NCBI GenBank assembly: GCA_002434245.1
Contig: DJJR01000012.1
Span: 1-64,000, forward strand
DNA from: Pelosinus fermentans
Lineage (GTDB): Bacteria; Bacillota; Negativicutes; DSM-13327
Direction: 5' to 3'
DNA: 64,000 nucleotides
Part shown: positions 28,384 through 36,037 of the stretch, in pieces
Numbering within the stretch: position 1 is the stretch's first letter
Layout: each line of letters starts with the position of its first letter
The notes under the pieces: model-generated
What the model was told of the DNA's origin: nothing
What the model saw: the letters and a program-made list of their open reading frames with translations, nothing else
Databases searched by the model: none
Position numbers and translations under genes: made by a program

Positions 28384-28677
28384 CTACTGTTGAATCTTCA
28401 AAGGATTGTCCTTAATTTCTTTTAGTTCCTCTTTGGCTTTTTCCACCTTTTCTTTAGCCCTTTCTAAGACATCTTTAGCTTTCCCAGAAAGTTCCTTGGC
28501 AGAGACGGCAATGTTCTCCCGCGTTTCCTGTCCAGACTTAGGTGACAATAGTACGCCGACAACTGCCCCAACTGCCAACCCGATGGCAGCTCCAATCCCT
28601 GTATCTTTTGCTGTTCTTCTTTCCTGCCTCTTGCTGAAAGATTTCTTTCCTTCTTCAATTAGATTCATAATCGACAT
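28384..28677 (-). CDS. YtxH domain protein
   Basis: 97 aa: one glycine-rich membrane segment (GIGAAIGLAVGAVVGVLLSP) and a C-terminal amphipathic Lys/Glu helix (AKDVLERAKEKVEKAKEELKE). YtxH-like proteins are general-stress proteins in Bacillus. ATG 28677 follows TTGGAGGTAAGG; a longer frame to 28797 has no support. First gene after the sigma-54 promoter at 28820. Confidence 0.88.
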   Translation of the reverse strand: MSIMNLIEEGKKSFSKRQERRTAKDTGIGAAIGLAVGAVVGVLLSPKSGQETRENIAVSAKELSGKAKDVLERAKEKVEKAKEELKEIKDNPLKIQQ

Positions 28678-28819
28678 ATCCTTACCTCCAATATTTTTAT
28701 ATACGTTTAAATTCAATTCCTTAACCTGGAAATAGTGGATTCCTCTGACTGTAATACTGGCTTCGAGACCCTTATCAGCTGGCCGCCTCTCTCCCAAAGC
28801 TATTACTACTTATTAACTA

Positions 28820-28835
28820 TGCAATAACCATGCCA
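28820..28835 (-). promoter_or_regulatory. Sigma-54 promoter of the YtxH operon
   Basis: Minus strand reads TGGCATGGTTATTGCA: GG and GC ten bases apart, one mismatch to TGGCACG-N4-TTGCA. Start expected near 28809, 130 bases before the YtxH gene. Confidence 0.8.
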
Positions 28836-28886
28836 CTCCTATAACTGGCATACATTCACATTGGGCCCTTGCTCATCAAATAAGCA

Positions 28887-28937
28887 TTGAACCGATTCGT
28901 TCAGCTAAAACGTACAATATTGTACGCAACGGTTCAA
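28887..28937. promoter_or_regulatory. Probable activator-binding site (UAS) of the NtrC-type regulator
   Basis: A 51-base nested palindrome: outer arms TTGAACCG/CGGTTCAA and an inner perfect CGTACAATATTGTACG (28911-28926). The unit TGAACCGATTCGTTCA (28888-28903) recurs in front of the regulator gene at 32429-32444. It lies about 55-100 bases upstream of the sigma-54 promoter. Confidence 0.65.
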
Positions 28938-28979
28938 TCAGCACATTTGGTCCCACCGCTTATAAACCTGCAAACAGAA

Positions 28980-29025
28980 AAAATCACACCAAAGACTCCC
29001 TCACAGGTTATCTTTGGTGTGATTT
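28980..29025 (-). terminator. Terminator of the histidine kinase gene
   Basis: AAATCACACCAAAGA / TCTTTGGTGTGATTT stem; the minus strand continues into TTTTTT. It lies 22 bases after the kinase stop. Confidence 0.88.
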
Positions 29026-29046
29026 TAAAATTCTATATCCTGACTG

Positions 29047-30291
29047 CTATACCGATTGCCGATATAGCGGAAACTCAATGCGAAATGTCACTTGCTGATT
29101 AGAACTAAAGACTTGAATTGTACCGTTATGAGCATTAACAACAGACTTTACAATGGCAAGCCCCATGCCTAGTTTCGTGCCAGACTTTGAAGCGGAGAAA
29201 AACGGTTCAAATATTTTCCCTATGATGTCATCAGGAATAACAGGTCCATTGTTGCTAATCTCTATGACAACACTATCTTCCACACACAAGGTAGTAATAC
29301 GAATCTCCTTTACAGCTTGATCAACACAAACAAAGGAGTCTATTGCATTCACTACAATAATGATTATGATTTCCTCTAAACGTCTGCTGTCGCCCCATAC
29401 CATAAGGAAGTCGTCGCAACTGTTTTCACGCAATTGAATGCCGTGGGCTCTTAATCGTTCTTGAACCAGAATTAATACCCGCTGAATCATTTTCTTTACA
29501 TCTACTTCTTCTGGTGCGTCAGACCAAGCCTTATTTACCGAGTCCTGCATCCATTCAACAATAGAAGTGATATAGCCAGCCTGCACCGAAATCTTCCGGC
29601 AACTCTCAATCACCTTTTCCACACTTGTTTCTTTTCCCTTATCATACCAATAAATCATACTATCTGCCATAATTTTCAAAGCCTGCAGCGGTTGATTAAT
29701 CTCGTGGGCCACTCCTGCAGCCAGAGTTCCCAAGGAAGCTACTCTTTCGATTAATGCCACTTGCCTTTCTCTTTCACGTCTTTCACCTTCTGCCTTTGTT
29801 TGCTCAGTAATATCCTCCGATATCTCAACAACATAACCCGGCTGAGGACTGTACGCAGAAATGGAATACCACGTATCTTGCTGAGCAAAGTATTGGGTAA
29901 AGTTCACGGGCTCTCCATATAAGGCTACATTCAGATATGCCACCATACATGGAAAGCCTTCTCCGGTCAACTCTTGAAAAACCGCTGTCACGCGTTTGCC
30001 AATCAGTTCACTACGGGAACGATCGATATTTTTTTCATAGGCAGAATTCACTTTTATATATACGAGATCAACAGGGTCTTCTGCCTCGTCAAGCAGTACC
30101 TTGTAGTATACACACCCATTGGGCATGTTATCAAACAAATCTTGGTATCCGACCTGACTGGCAGCTAACTCTGTATCTTTGCCAGCAACACTATTTTTAG
30201 AAGGATCAGCAATTTGCACAGCCCTTTTGTCTTCTATGATTTCTTCTGATTTTTTATCTGCAGCATTTAGGTTTTCTCTTTGTTTATCCAT
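29047..30291 (-). CDS. PAS-containing sensor histidine kinase
   Basis: 414 aa, no membrane segment, so cytoplasmic. PAS domain ~residues 48-170 (YQDLFDNMPNGCVYYKV...VVEISEDITEQ), H box near 195-205 (AAGVAHEINQPLQALK, the NtrB/ZraS-like type), then ATPase motifs VVNAIDSF (N box), EISNNGP, and GTKLGMGLAIVKSVV (G2). Encoded downstream of the sigma-54 response regulator, so it is the likely partner. The signal sensed by the PAS domain is unknown. Confidence 0.92.
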   Translation of the reverse strand: MDKQRENLNAADKKSEEIIEDKRAVQIADPSKNSVAGKDTELAASQVGYQDLFDNMPNGCVYYKVLLDEAEDPVDLVYIKVNSAYEKNIDRSRSELIGKRVTAVFQELTGEGFPCMVAYLNVALYGEPVNFTQYFAQQDTWYSISAYSPQPGYVVEISEDITEQTKAEGERRERERQVALIERVASLGTLAAGVAHEINQPLQALKIMADSMIYWYDKGKETSVEKVIESCRKISVQAGYITSIVEWMQDSVNKAWSDAPEEVDVKKMIQRVLILVQERLRAHGIQLRENSCDDFLMVWGDSRRLEEIIIIIVVNAIDSFVCVDQAVKEIRITTLCVEDSVVIEISNNGPVIPDDIIGKIFEPFFSASKSGTKLGMGLAIVKSVVNAHNGTIQVFSSNQQVTFRIEFPLYRQSV

Positions 30292-30543
30292 CTAAGAACC
30301 GCCTCATTTCCAGCATTTTAGAGTATCATTGCTACTTGGTTGCATGAGCTGTCGGTCTCCAGAAAATCTGGTTGTCAACAAAAAAGCTGCAGATCCCAGA
30401 CTATCGCTTTCCTTACAATTCACTTAAAAAAATTACATTTATCTACATTCGACATCTTTTTGAGCTTCTCCTACATGTCCCACTAAATAATATACTTTTC
30501 TGGCTAGATAAAAACCGCTAACGCATCTTCCTAAAAAAAATTA

Positions 30544-30586
30544 AACCGCGAGATACGAAGTTTACAACTTCGCGGCCTTCGCGGTT
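30544..30586. repeat. Palindromic repeat, short copy
   Basis: AACCGCGAGATACGAAG pairs with CTTCGCGGCCTTCGCGGTT. It lies between the response regulator and kinase genes; nothing else recognisable is in 30292-30610. Confidence 0.75.
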
Positions 30587-30610
30587 CATTTTTTTAAAAA
30601 AGTATTTTAT

Positions 30611-32131
30611 CTATACCGTTGGAACTATAGCATTCACAGAATCGGTTTGCAGCTGAAGAGGCTTCTTGGCTGCCTTTTTTCGTTCCAAACGACAGTAAAA
30701 GGAACGCCTGGAGATTCCTAAATGTTTGGCCGCCTCGGTCTTATTGCCATGACACATTTCTAGAGACTGATGGACAATCCGGTCGATAAATTCTTCCAAA
30801 TCAATCCCTGCTGCAGGTAAGAAAAAACGATTGGGATCAATGGACTGAGGGGTGGAAGACATTACAATCGGGATTGGGGATGATGCCACCTTCTGCTGCA
30901 TATTCAAATTCACATGCATGGCTTTAAGCTCTACATCGTCATACATCAGCACTGCCAACTCCATTGTATTCCTGAGCTCACGCACATTTCCCGGCCATTC
31001 ATAAGCCAATAAAAGATCAACGGCACTTGGGCTGATACGAAGAAAGCGCTTGCCTTTTTCATTGGCAAAATGCTTTAGAAACATCTGCGCAAGAGGAATA
31101 ATATCATCCGTGCGCTCGCGAAGAGGGGGAATGACTAAATGTCCCACTTTTAGCCGAAAAAACAAATCCCGGCGGAACGTTCCCTCTTCTACCCGTTGCT
31201 CCAAGTCCGCATTGGTAGCACAAATAATCCTCACATCTGTTTTTACTTTCTTTAAACCGCCAACGCGATAAAATTCCTTCTCCTGTATGACTCTCAGCAA
31301 TTTCCCCTGCAGCTCCAAAGGTATTTCACCCACCTCATCCAACAGCAAAGTACCGCCTTGCGCCACATCCAGCTTCCCTTTTTGCCCTTTCGTCAGGCCA
31401 CCGGTAAAAGATCCGGGCTCATAACCAAACAGCTCACTTTCAAATAAACTCGCAGTCAGGGCTGCGCAATTCAAATCAATAAAAGGTTCCTGGATAGCCA
31501 TGTCACCATAATGAATCATTCTTGACATAATTTCCTTACCCGTTCCTGTTTCTCCCTGGATAAGCACCGGTATGGATCGATCTTCATGAAATATCTTTGC
31601 CAGCCGCATAATTCGGTTCATTTCGGCGGAGAAAAATCCTATCGTATCGAGCCCGGCTGTTTGCGCTAGTACTTTCTTGAGCCTGGCTACTTCACGCTGA
31701 GTTTCAGCGGTTGCAGCTTGCACTTCTTCACCGAACCGCTCAGTGAGCACTTTATTCTCGCGAAGCAAGGAATGATGTTCCGCAATCCGGTCCGTAATTG
31801 CCGCCAGTTCAATTACGTTAACCGGTTTTAATAGATAATCATACGCCCCTTCCCGCAAAATATTAACAGCTGAACCTCGATCATCATAATTGGTAAACAA
31901 AACAACATCTGCTTTTTCACCAGGCAGGGCCGTTATACGATGCAGTAAGTCTTCCCCCAGCTTTGCCGGCATTCTTATATCGGTTAATACCATGGAGAAA
32001 ACACCTGCAGTATAGGTGGCATATGCTTCATCCACGTCGCCTCGTTCCGTAACATGATGCCCCATTTCCCGCAAGAATCCTGCAATCCCCGCTCTGCTGT
32101 CTGTAGCATAATCAACAAGCAAAATGTTCAT
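30611..32131 (-). CDS. NtrC-type sigma-54 response regulator
   Basis: 506 aa. Receiver domain residues 1-120 with the phosphoacceptor Asp in MVLTDIRMP and Lys in YLLKPVN. Central AAA+ domain with GETGTGKE, Walker B LLDEVGEI and R-finger region. C-terminal Fis-type HTH (NKTEAAKHLGISRRSFYCRL). The sigma-54 contact loop is GSFTGG instead of GAFTGA, an unusual change. ATG 32131 follows GAAAGGAG; the longer frame to 32233 is unsupported. It has its own sigma-54 promoter at 32315 and an upstream site shared with the YtxH operon, which indicates autoregulation. Confidence 0.93.
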   Translation of the reverse strand: MNILLVDYATDSRAGIAGFLREMGHHVTERGDVDEAYATYTAGVFSMVLTDIRMPAKLGEDLLHRITALPGEKADVVLFTNYDDRGSAVNILREGAYDYLLKPVNVIELAAITDRIAEHHSLLRENKVLTERFGEEVQAATAETQREVARLKKVLAQTAGLDTIGFFSAEMNRIMRLAKIFHEDRSIPVLIQGETGTGKEIMSRMIHYGDMAIQEPFIDLNCAALTASLFESELFGYEPGSFTGGLTKGQKGKLDVAQGGTLLLDEVGEIPLELQGKLLRVIQEKEFYRVGGLKKVKTDVRIICATNADLEQRVEEGTFRRDLFFRLKVGHLVIPPLRERTDDIIPLAQMFLKHFANEKGKRFLRISPSAVDLLLAYEWPGNVRELRNTMELAVLMYDDVELKAMHVNLNMQQKVASSPIPIVMSSTPQSIDPNRFFLPAAGIDLEEFIDRIVHQSLEMCHGNKTEAAKHLGISRRSFYCRLERKKAAKKPLQLQTDSVNAIVPTV

Positions 32132-32314
32132 ACTACACTCCTTTCTCCCATTGGCCTCCTTTATTTCAAGGATCTCTATGGGAATACTGCCGTCAGTTAC
32201 GTATGTACATCTTAGAAAAACAGTAAAATACATCGATGCCAGTTACAAATTTTCTATCACAATTACTCTAGCTCTGAGACTAGCCTGCTAATTTTGTTCA
32301 TCATGAACTACTAA

Positions 32315-32331
32315 TGCACTAAACGTGCCAA
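32315..32331 (-). promoter_or_regulatory. Sigma-54 promoter of the response regulator gene
   Basis: Minus strand TTGGCACGTTTAGTGCA: GG-N10-GC with TGGCACG intact. Start expected near 32305, about 170 bases before the ATG. Confidence 0.8.
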
Positions 32332-32393
32332 TCCCCCTATCACCCCACTTCCCTTGAATGGCAGGAAGGGATTCATTTCTTTCACAACACTAC

Positions 32394-32444
32394 CGTTGTA
32401 CGTTTTCGAACTACATTTACGCACACATTGTACGAATCCGTTCA
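32394..32444. promoter_or_regulatory. Candidate UAS of the response regulator gene
   Basis: Two elements, CGTTGTACGTTTTCGAAC (32394-32411) and ATTGTACGAATCCGTTCA (32427-32444). The second shares 14 of 16 bases with the element at 28888-28903 in reverse orientation. Located 65-115 bases upstream of the sigma-54 promoter. The rest of 32132-32585 shows nothing further. Confidence 0.6.
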
Positions 32445-32585
32445 TCAACCTTATCTTTATCTAGTTCTGCAAGTTTGATTGTTACTCCTGCAATGTATTG
32501 ATCATTATGCTTACTGACAAAGATGTATTTTATACCAGTACTAGTGGAATGCAAGGATACAGTAACAGATATTTCTCCTAACTAA

Positions 32586-32613
32586 AAAAACAGTTCTACA
32601 TGTAGAATTACTG
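32586..32613 (-). terminator. Terminator of the helicase gene
   Basis: Perfect TTCTACATGTAGAA palindrome extended by CAGT/ACTG, followed on the minus strand by TTTTTTT. Confidence 0.75.
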
Positions 32614-32628
32614 GCAAGGCTGGAACGG

Positions 32629-34062
32629 CTATTTCTGATAGGCATGATTTGCTGCTTTCATGATCTGCTCCCAGCTCCATTTGCAGGGGCTTGATTCCAT
32701 GGTCAGCGTCAGCTCTTTTTCTGCCCGGGTGGCTGCGGTATAAAGCCAGCGAGGATTATTCCTAAACGCATCCTGGTGGACAAAGACTTTTTCCCATTGA
32801 CTGCCTTGGCTTTTGTGGGCAGTGATGACATAGCCGTAGGTTGCAATGGATACCTCCTTGGACAGTTCGAATTGATAGGTAATCGGATTTTTATTGTACC
32901 AGTCATCAGGAAAATGCTGATTGACCTCCAGAAATTGTGCATGGTAAACAGAAGACTTCTCTATGGCGGGCAAAAGAAGAATCTTGTGATTATAGTTCCT
33001 AATAAGATAAGCCCGAACAAAGGCGGGGGAATCCTTGGAAGTGCCCTTAATCGGAAGAACCATCCCTGCAATGCTGGTGACTTGCTCCAAAGTCAATTTA
33101 TCCCCATTAACAAAGTAAGTACCATTACCAATAAAGAGGATTCGATCCCCTTGACGCGGTTCATCCGTTACCGCTTTGCCGAATTTAACCTCACGGGCTT
33201 TTTGATTGAGAATCAGCCTTGCCTTGTTGGTGCCAATGATGAAGATACTGTTTTCATTCTGAATGACGGACTGGAGAAACGCTCTGGCAGCGGCTTGCTT
33301 GCCCAATATCTGTACCTCTCCCCGAGACACACTAGGAATGATAACTTGCTTTAGATTTCTGAGACAAGTTGCATACAGCAGAATTTCACTGGCGGCTCCC
33401 TGCCGTTTCACCTCAGTGAGTTCAAAATTCTGGCTGCGCAATATCTCTGGATCATCGCCCACAGGCTCGAGCTGGAAGCTGTCCCCAAAGAAGATGACCT
33501 TTGCATGGGCAGATTGGACTTCCTTAATAAGATCGGCGTATACGGTTTTACTGATCATGGAGGATTCGTCAACGAGAATGACATGGTACGCTTTAAACTT
33601 AACACTGGCAATCCATTCACCAGTATCGGCATCAGGAGAACCATACAAGGTGGAATGAAGGGTTTTAAAGAGCACCTTGATTTCACCGAATTTCTCCTTG
33701 AGCACCTTGACGGCTTGGTTGGTAGGGGCGGTAATGATGCACTCTTTGTTAAGAGCCAGTCCATATTTTACGATGTTTTCAGCAATCGTGGTTTTGCCTG
33801 TCCCGGCATAACCGGAAAGGATATAAACGGATTCCTGACTGCTGCATAAGAAGGAAGCAATCTCTCCGAGGGCTGCTTCTTGGTTAGCTGTATAGGTTAT
33901 CGGATTCTTGCGAAGATCGAGAATATCAACCTTCGGCACGATTGGAGGAGTGAGTTCTTCTCTAACTTCTTCCTCCTTTTTAGCAACCGGTTTGGCACTG
34001 GCTCTTTTTCGCGGCTTCGGTTCAGAATCAAAGGGCAGTGAAATGAGTTCAAGCTGCTTCAT
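32629..34062 (-). CDS. RecD-like ATP-dependent DNA helicase
   Basis: 477 aa superfamily 1 helicase. Walker A LSGYAGTGKTTIAE near residue 100, motif II ILVDESSMIS, motif III GDSFQLEPVGDD, and the C-terminal UvrD_C_2 segment with VITAHKSQGSQWEKVFV near 420. The N-terminus (~50 aa) is basic and Pro-rich. It lacks the RecD2 N-terminal HhH region, so is shorter than RecD2 (~740 aa). ATG follows GAAAGGAGG; the MarR gene ends 12 bases upstream, so the two are co-transcribed. Confidence 0.9.
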   Translation of the reverse strand: MKQLELISLPFDSEPKPRKRASAKPVAKKEEEVREELTPPIVPKVDILDLRKNPITYTANQEAALGEIASFLCSSQESVYILSGYAGTGKTTIAENIVKYGLALNKECIITAPTNQAVKVLKEKFGEIKVLFKTLHSTLYGSPDADTGEWIASVKFKAYHVILVDESSMISKTVYADLIKEVQSAHAKVIFFGDSFQLEPVGDDPEILRSQNFELTEVKRQGAASEILLYATCLRNLKQVIIPSVSRGEVQILGKQAAARAFLQSVIQNENSIFIIGTNKARLILNQKAREVKFGKAVTDEPRQGDRILFIGNGTYFVNGDKLTLEQVTSIAGMVLPIKGTSKDSPAFVRAYLIRNYNHKILLLPAIEKSSVYHAQFLEVNQHFPDDWYNKNPITYQFELSKEVSIATYGYVITAHKSQGSQWEKVFVHQDAFRNNPRWLYTAATRAEKELTLTMESSPCKWSWEQIMKAANHAYQK

Positions 34063-34074
34063 ATCGGCCTCCTT

Positions 34075-34524
34075 TCAAAAATGATGCTCGACCATCTGCT
34101 GTGCTTTGTCTAAAAACACACTGACTGCTTCTAATTCTTCTGCGCTCAAGCCCTCCAAATGCGCAAAAATATAATCATCTTTCTCCAGGTGAAATGCGTT
34201 ATGAGCCTGATATGCGGCCTCTCCCCGCTCCGTCAGGTAGACTTGAACACGCTTCTTATCTAAAGGATCTATCACTTTGCGCACATAGCCGCTCTTTTCG
34301 ATCTTCAAAACACTTTTTGAAACAACCGCCCGGGTAACACCAAAATATCGTGCAATTTCAGAAATAAACATGCCTGGATGATCGCCGATCGCCCTAATCA
34401 TGTGAATCTCACCTCGATACAGAACGATACCATCACCAAAATCCAGCTGTTTCATTTTGCTGTTAGCAATTGTTTCAATCAACCGCATAAACTTACTCAT
34501 CGCTCTATAAGATTTTTTCTTCAT
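34075..34524 (-). CDS. MarR-family regulator
   Basis: About 149 aa with a MarR winged helix: MFISEIARYFGVTRAVVSKSVLKIEKSGYVRKVIDPLDKKRVQVYLT. ATG 34524 is chosen with a weak AGGGTC site; ATG 34500 is an alternative. It precedes the helicase gene on the same strand and is divergent from the cobalamin-riboswitch operon, either of which it may control. Confidence 0.85.
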   Translation of the reverse strand: MKKKSYRAMSKFMRLIETIANSKMKQLDFGDGIVLYRGEIHMIRAIGDHPGMFISEIARYFGVTRAVVSKSVLKIEKSGYVRKVIDPLDKKRVQVYLTERGEAAYQAHNAFHLEKDDYIFAHLEGLSAEELEAVSVFLDKAQQMVEHHF

Positions 34525-34627
34525 GACCCTATTGTATCGAAATTCAGTACGTATAACAACTCTTACGGCTGCCAAATTATAGAAAAGCTCATCGAAGATT
34601 ATTATAAATTCAAATCATAACATCTCG

Positions 34628-34670
34628 TTGACAAACGTATTATTATTTGCTACGATGAGAATGAATTTCA
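34628..34670 (+). promoter_or_regulatory. Promoter of the cobalamin-uptake operon with Fur-like box
   Basis: TTGACA (34628-34633), 17-base spacer, TACGAT (34651-34656). TGAGAATGAATTTCA at 34656-34670 matches 11 of 14 defined positions of the 7-1-7 Fur consensus and covers the start site. The promoter is well supported; the Fur box is a guess. Confidence 0.65.
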
Positions 34671-34674
34671 TACT

Positions 34675-34930
34675 GTTGAGATAGGTGCCCTCAGGGGCTT
34701 AATAGGAAAGTCCGGTGAAATACCGGCACGGTCCCGCCACTGTAATGGGGAGCAAACCCGAAAAGTACCACTGGAGCGCAAGTTCTGGGAAGGGTTGGGC
34801 AAGCAATGATCCAGAGCCAGGATAACTGCCTTTCTAGCAATCACCGTTTTATTAACCTACGAAGGATAGGGAGGAGATTTATGAGATAATGATTTCATTT
34901 TGTCCCGGCTTAGTAGAAGCTGTTTTTTTT
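34675..34930 (+). promoter_or_regulatory. Cobalamin riboswitch with terminator
   Basis: Leader with the B12 box GCCACTGTAAT (near 34735), the upstream GGTGCC and GGGAA-type elements, and GCCAGGATAACTGCC near the 3' end. A hairpin CGGCTTAGTAGAAGCTG (34906-34922) and eight T's follow, consistent with transcription termination when cobalamin is abundant. Controls the methyltransferase, TonB receptor and ECF genes downstream. Confidence 0.93.
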
Positions 34931-34980
34931 AACCTATTTGTATGCCAGGCATACAAATAAATTTGAAAGAGGTGTTTATG

Positions 34981-35994
34981 ATGGAATATCCTACTCATAG
35001 TCCCAGAAAATTTCTTGGAATGCTGCAGCAGTATAGAGAAACACAGCTCCTATTCGCTGGCATTTCCCTTAAGGTATTTGATTACCTAAAACACGATACA
35101 TCGGCAGAAAAAATCGCGTCGATGACCGGATATGATGAAAGAAACCTTACACTCTTTTTAAACAGTCTAGCAGCAATCGGTCTACTCGAAAAAAACAATC
35201 ACCAATTCCGTAATACACCCGAAGCAGAGCTGTTCCTCAATCAAAACAGTTCTTACTATTTAGGGGAATATCTGACCTTCTGGAACAAGATGACAGGACT
35301 CGACCAAGTGGAAGAACTGGTTCGCCTCGGACCTGATCCAGCCATTCAAGAACAGAATCAAGGCAAAGAACTATTTGATTTTCGCAAGCTGGCACGCCTA
35401 ACAGCAGTAGAGGCCCGTACAGGCCGCGTTCAGTCATTTTTGCGCGCTGCCGCACAATTCGTAGAGGCCACTGCCCCCCTTCGGATTTTGGATCTTGGTG
35501 GAGGATCAGGAATGATGGCTATTGAATTTGTCCGCCAGTTCCCTTTGGCTTCCGGCGTCATTTTTGAACAGCCCGGAGTGGCTGATGTTCCTGAAGAGTT
35601 TGTGGCAGAAGGGCATCTTGAACATCGCCTATCCATCATGCGCGGTGACTTTATGACAGATCCCATCGGTGGCAATTACGACCTGATTATCGCGTCGGGA
35701 ATCTTAGATTTTGCCAATGCAAATCTAAAAGAGCTGACCTCGAAAATAGCACAGGCTCTCACCCCTTCAGGCTATCTGTATCTGGTCAGCCATAGAGTAA
35801 GCGACGACTATATATCGCCAAAAGAATCCATTGTCGGCTGGCTGTCGAGTCATCTTGCAGGTCTTGACATCTTACAAACCAGATCGAACATTGAGCTCGC
35901 CCTTACAAGTGCAGGTTTTCGGAAAACGGAAATCAAACCACTGAATGGTGCTATCCAAAGTCTAATGGGCGAATTCTATACACTATCGAAGTAG
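34981..35994 (+). CDS. SAM-dependent methyltransferase
   Basis: 337 aa. Residues ~1-90 resemble the winged-helix dimerisation domain of O-methyltransferases (TQLLFAGISLKVFDYLK, DERNLTLFLNSLAAIGLL), and the SAM-binding motif ILDLGGGSGMMAIEF lies near residue 165. AGAGGTG precedes ATGATG at 34978/34981. It is the first gene under the cobalamin riboswitch. A role in corrinoid modification, salvage or transport is inferred from this position only; the substrate is unknown. Confidence 0.85.
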   Translation: MEYPTHSPRKFLGMLQQYRETQLLFAGISLKVFDYLKHDTSAEKIASMTGYDERNLTLFLNSLAAIGLLEKNNHQFRNTPEAELFLNQNSSYYLGEYLTFWNKMTGLDQVEELVRLGPDPAIQEQNQGKELFDFRKLARLTAVEARTGRVQSFLRAAAQFVEATAPLRILDLGGGSGMMAIEFVRQFPLASGVIFEQPGVADVPEEFVAEGHLEHRLSIMRGDFMTDPIGGNYDLIIASGILDFANANLKELTSKIAQALTPSGYLYLVSHRVSDDYISPKESIVGWLSSHLAGLDILQTRSNIELALTSAGFRKTEIKPLNGAIQSLMGEFYTLSK

Positions 35995-36037
35995 AGAACT
36001 TTTCCACATTTCTATAACGTATTACAGGAGGCATTTC

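Noticed and set aside
2991..30586. Palindromic repeats as a CRISPR array
   Set aside because: Copies are single, kilobases apart and vary in length; no regular spacers and no cas genes.
32394..32444. Repeats upstream of the NtrC-type regulator as a sigma-A promoter region
   Set aside because: No -35/-10 pair with proper spacing was seen, while a strong -24/-12 sigma-54 match lies immediately downstream.
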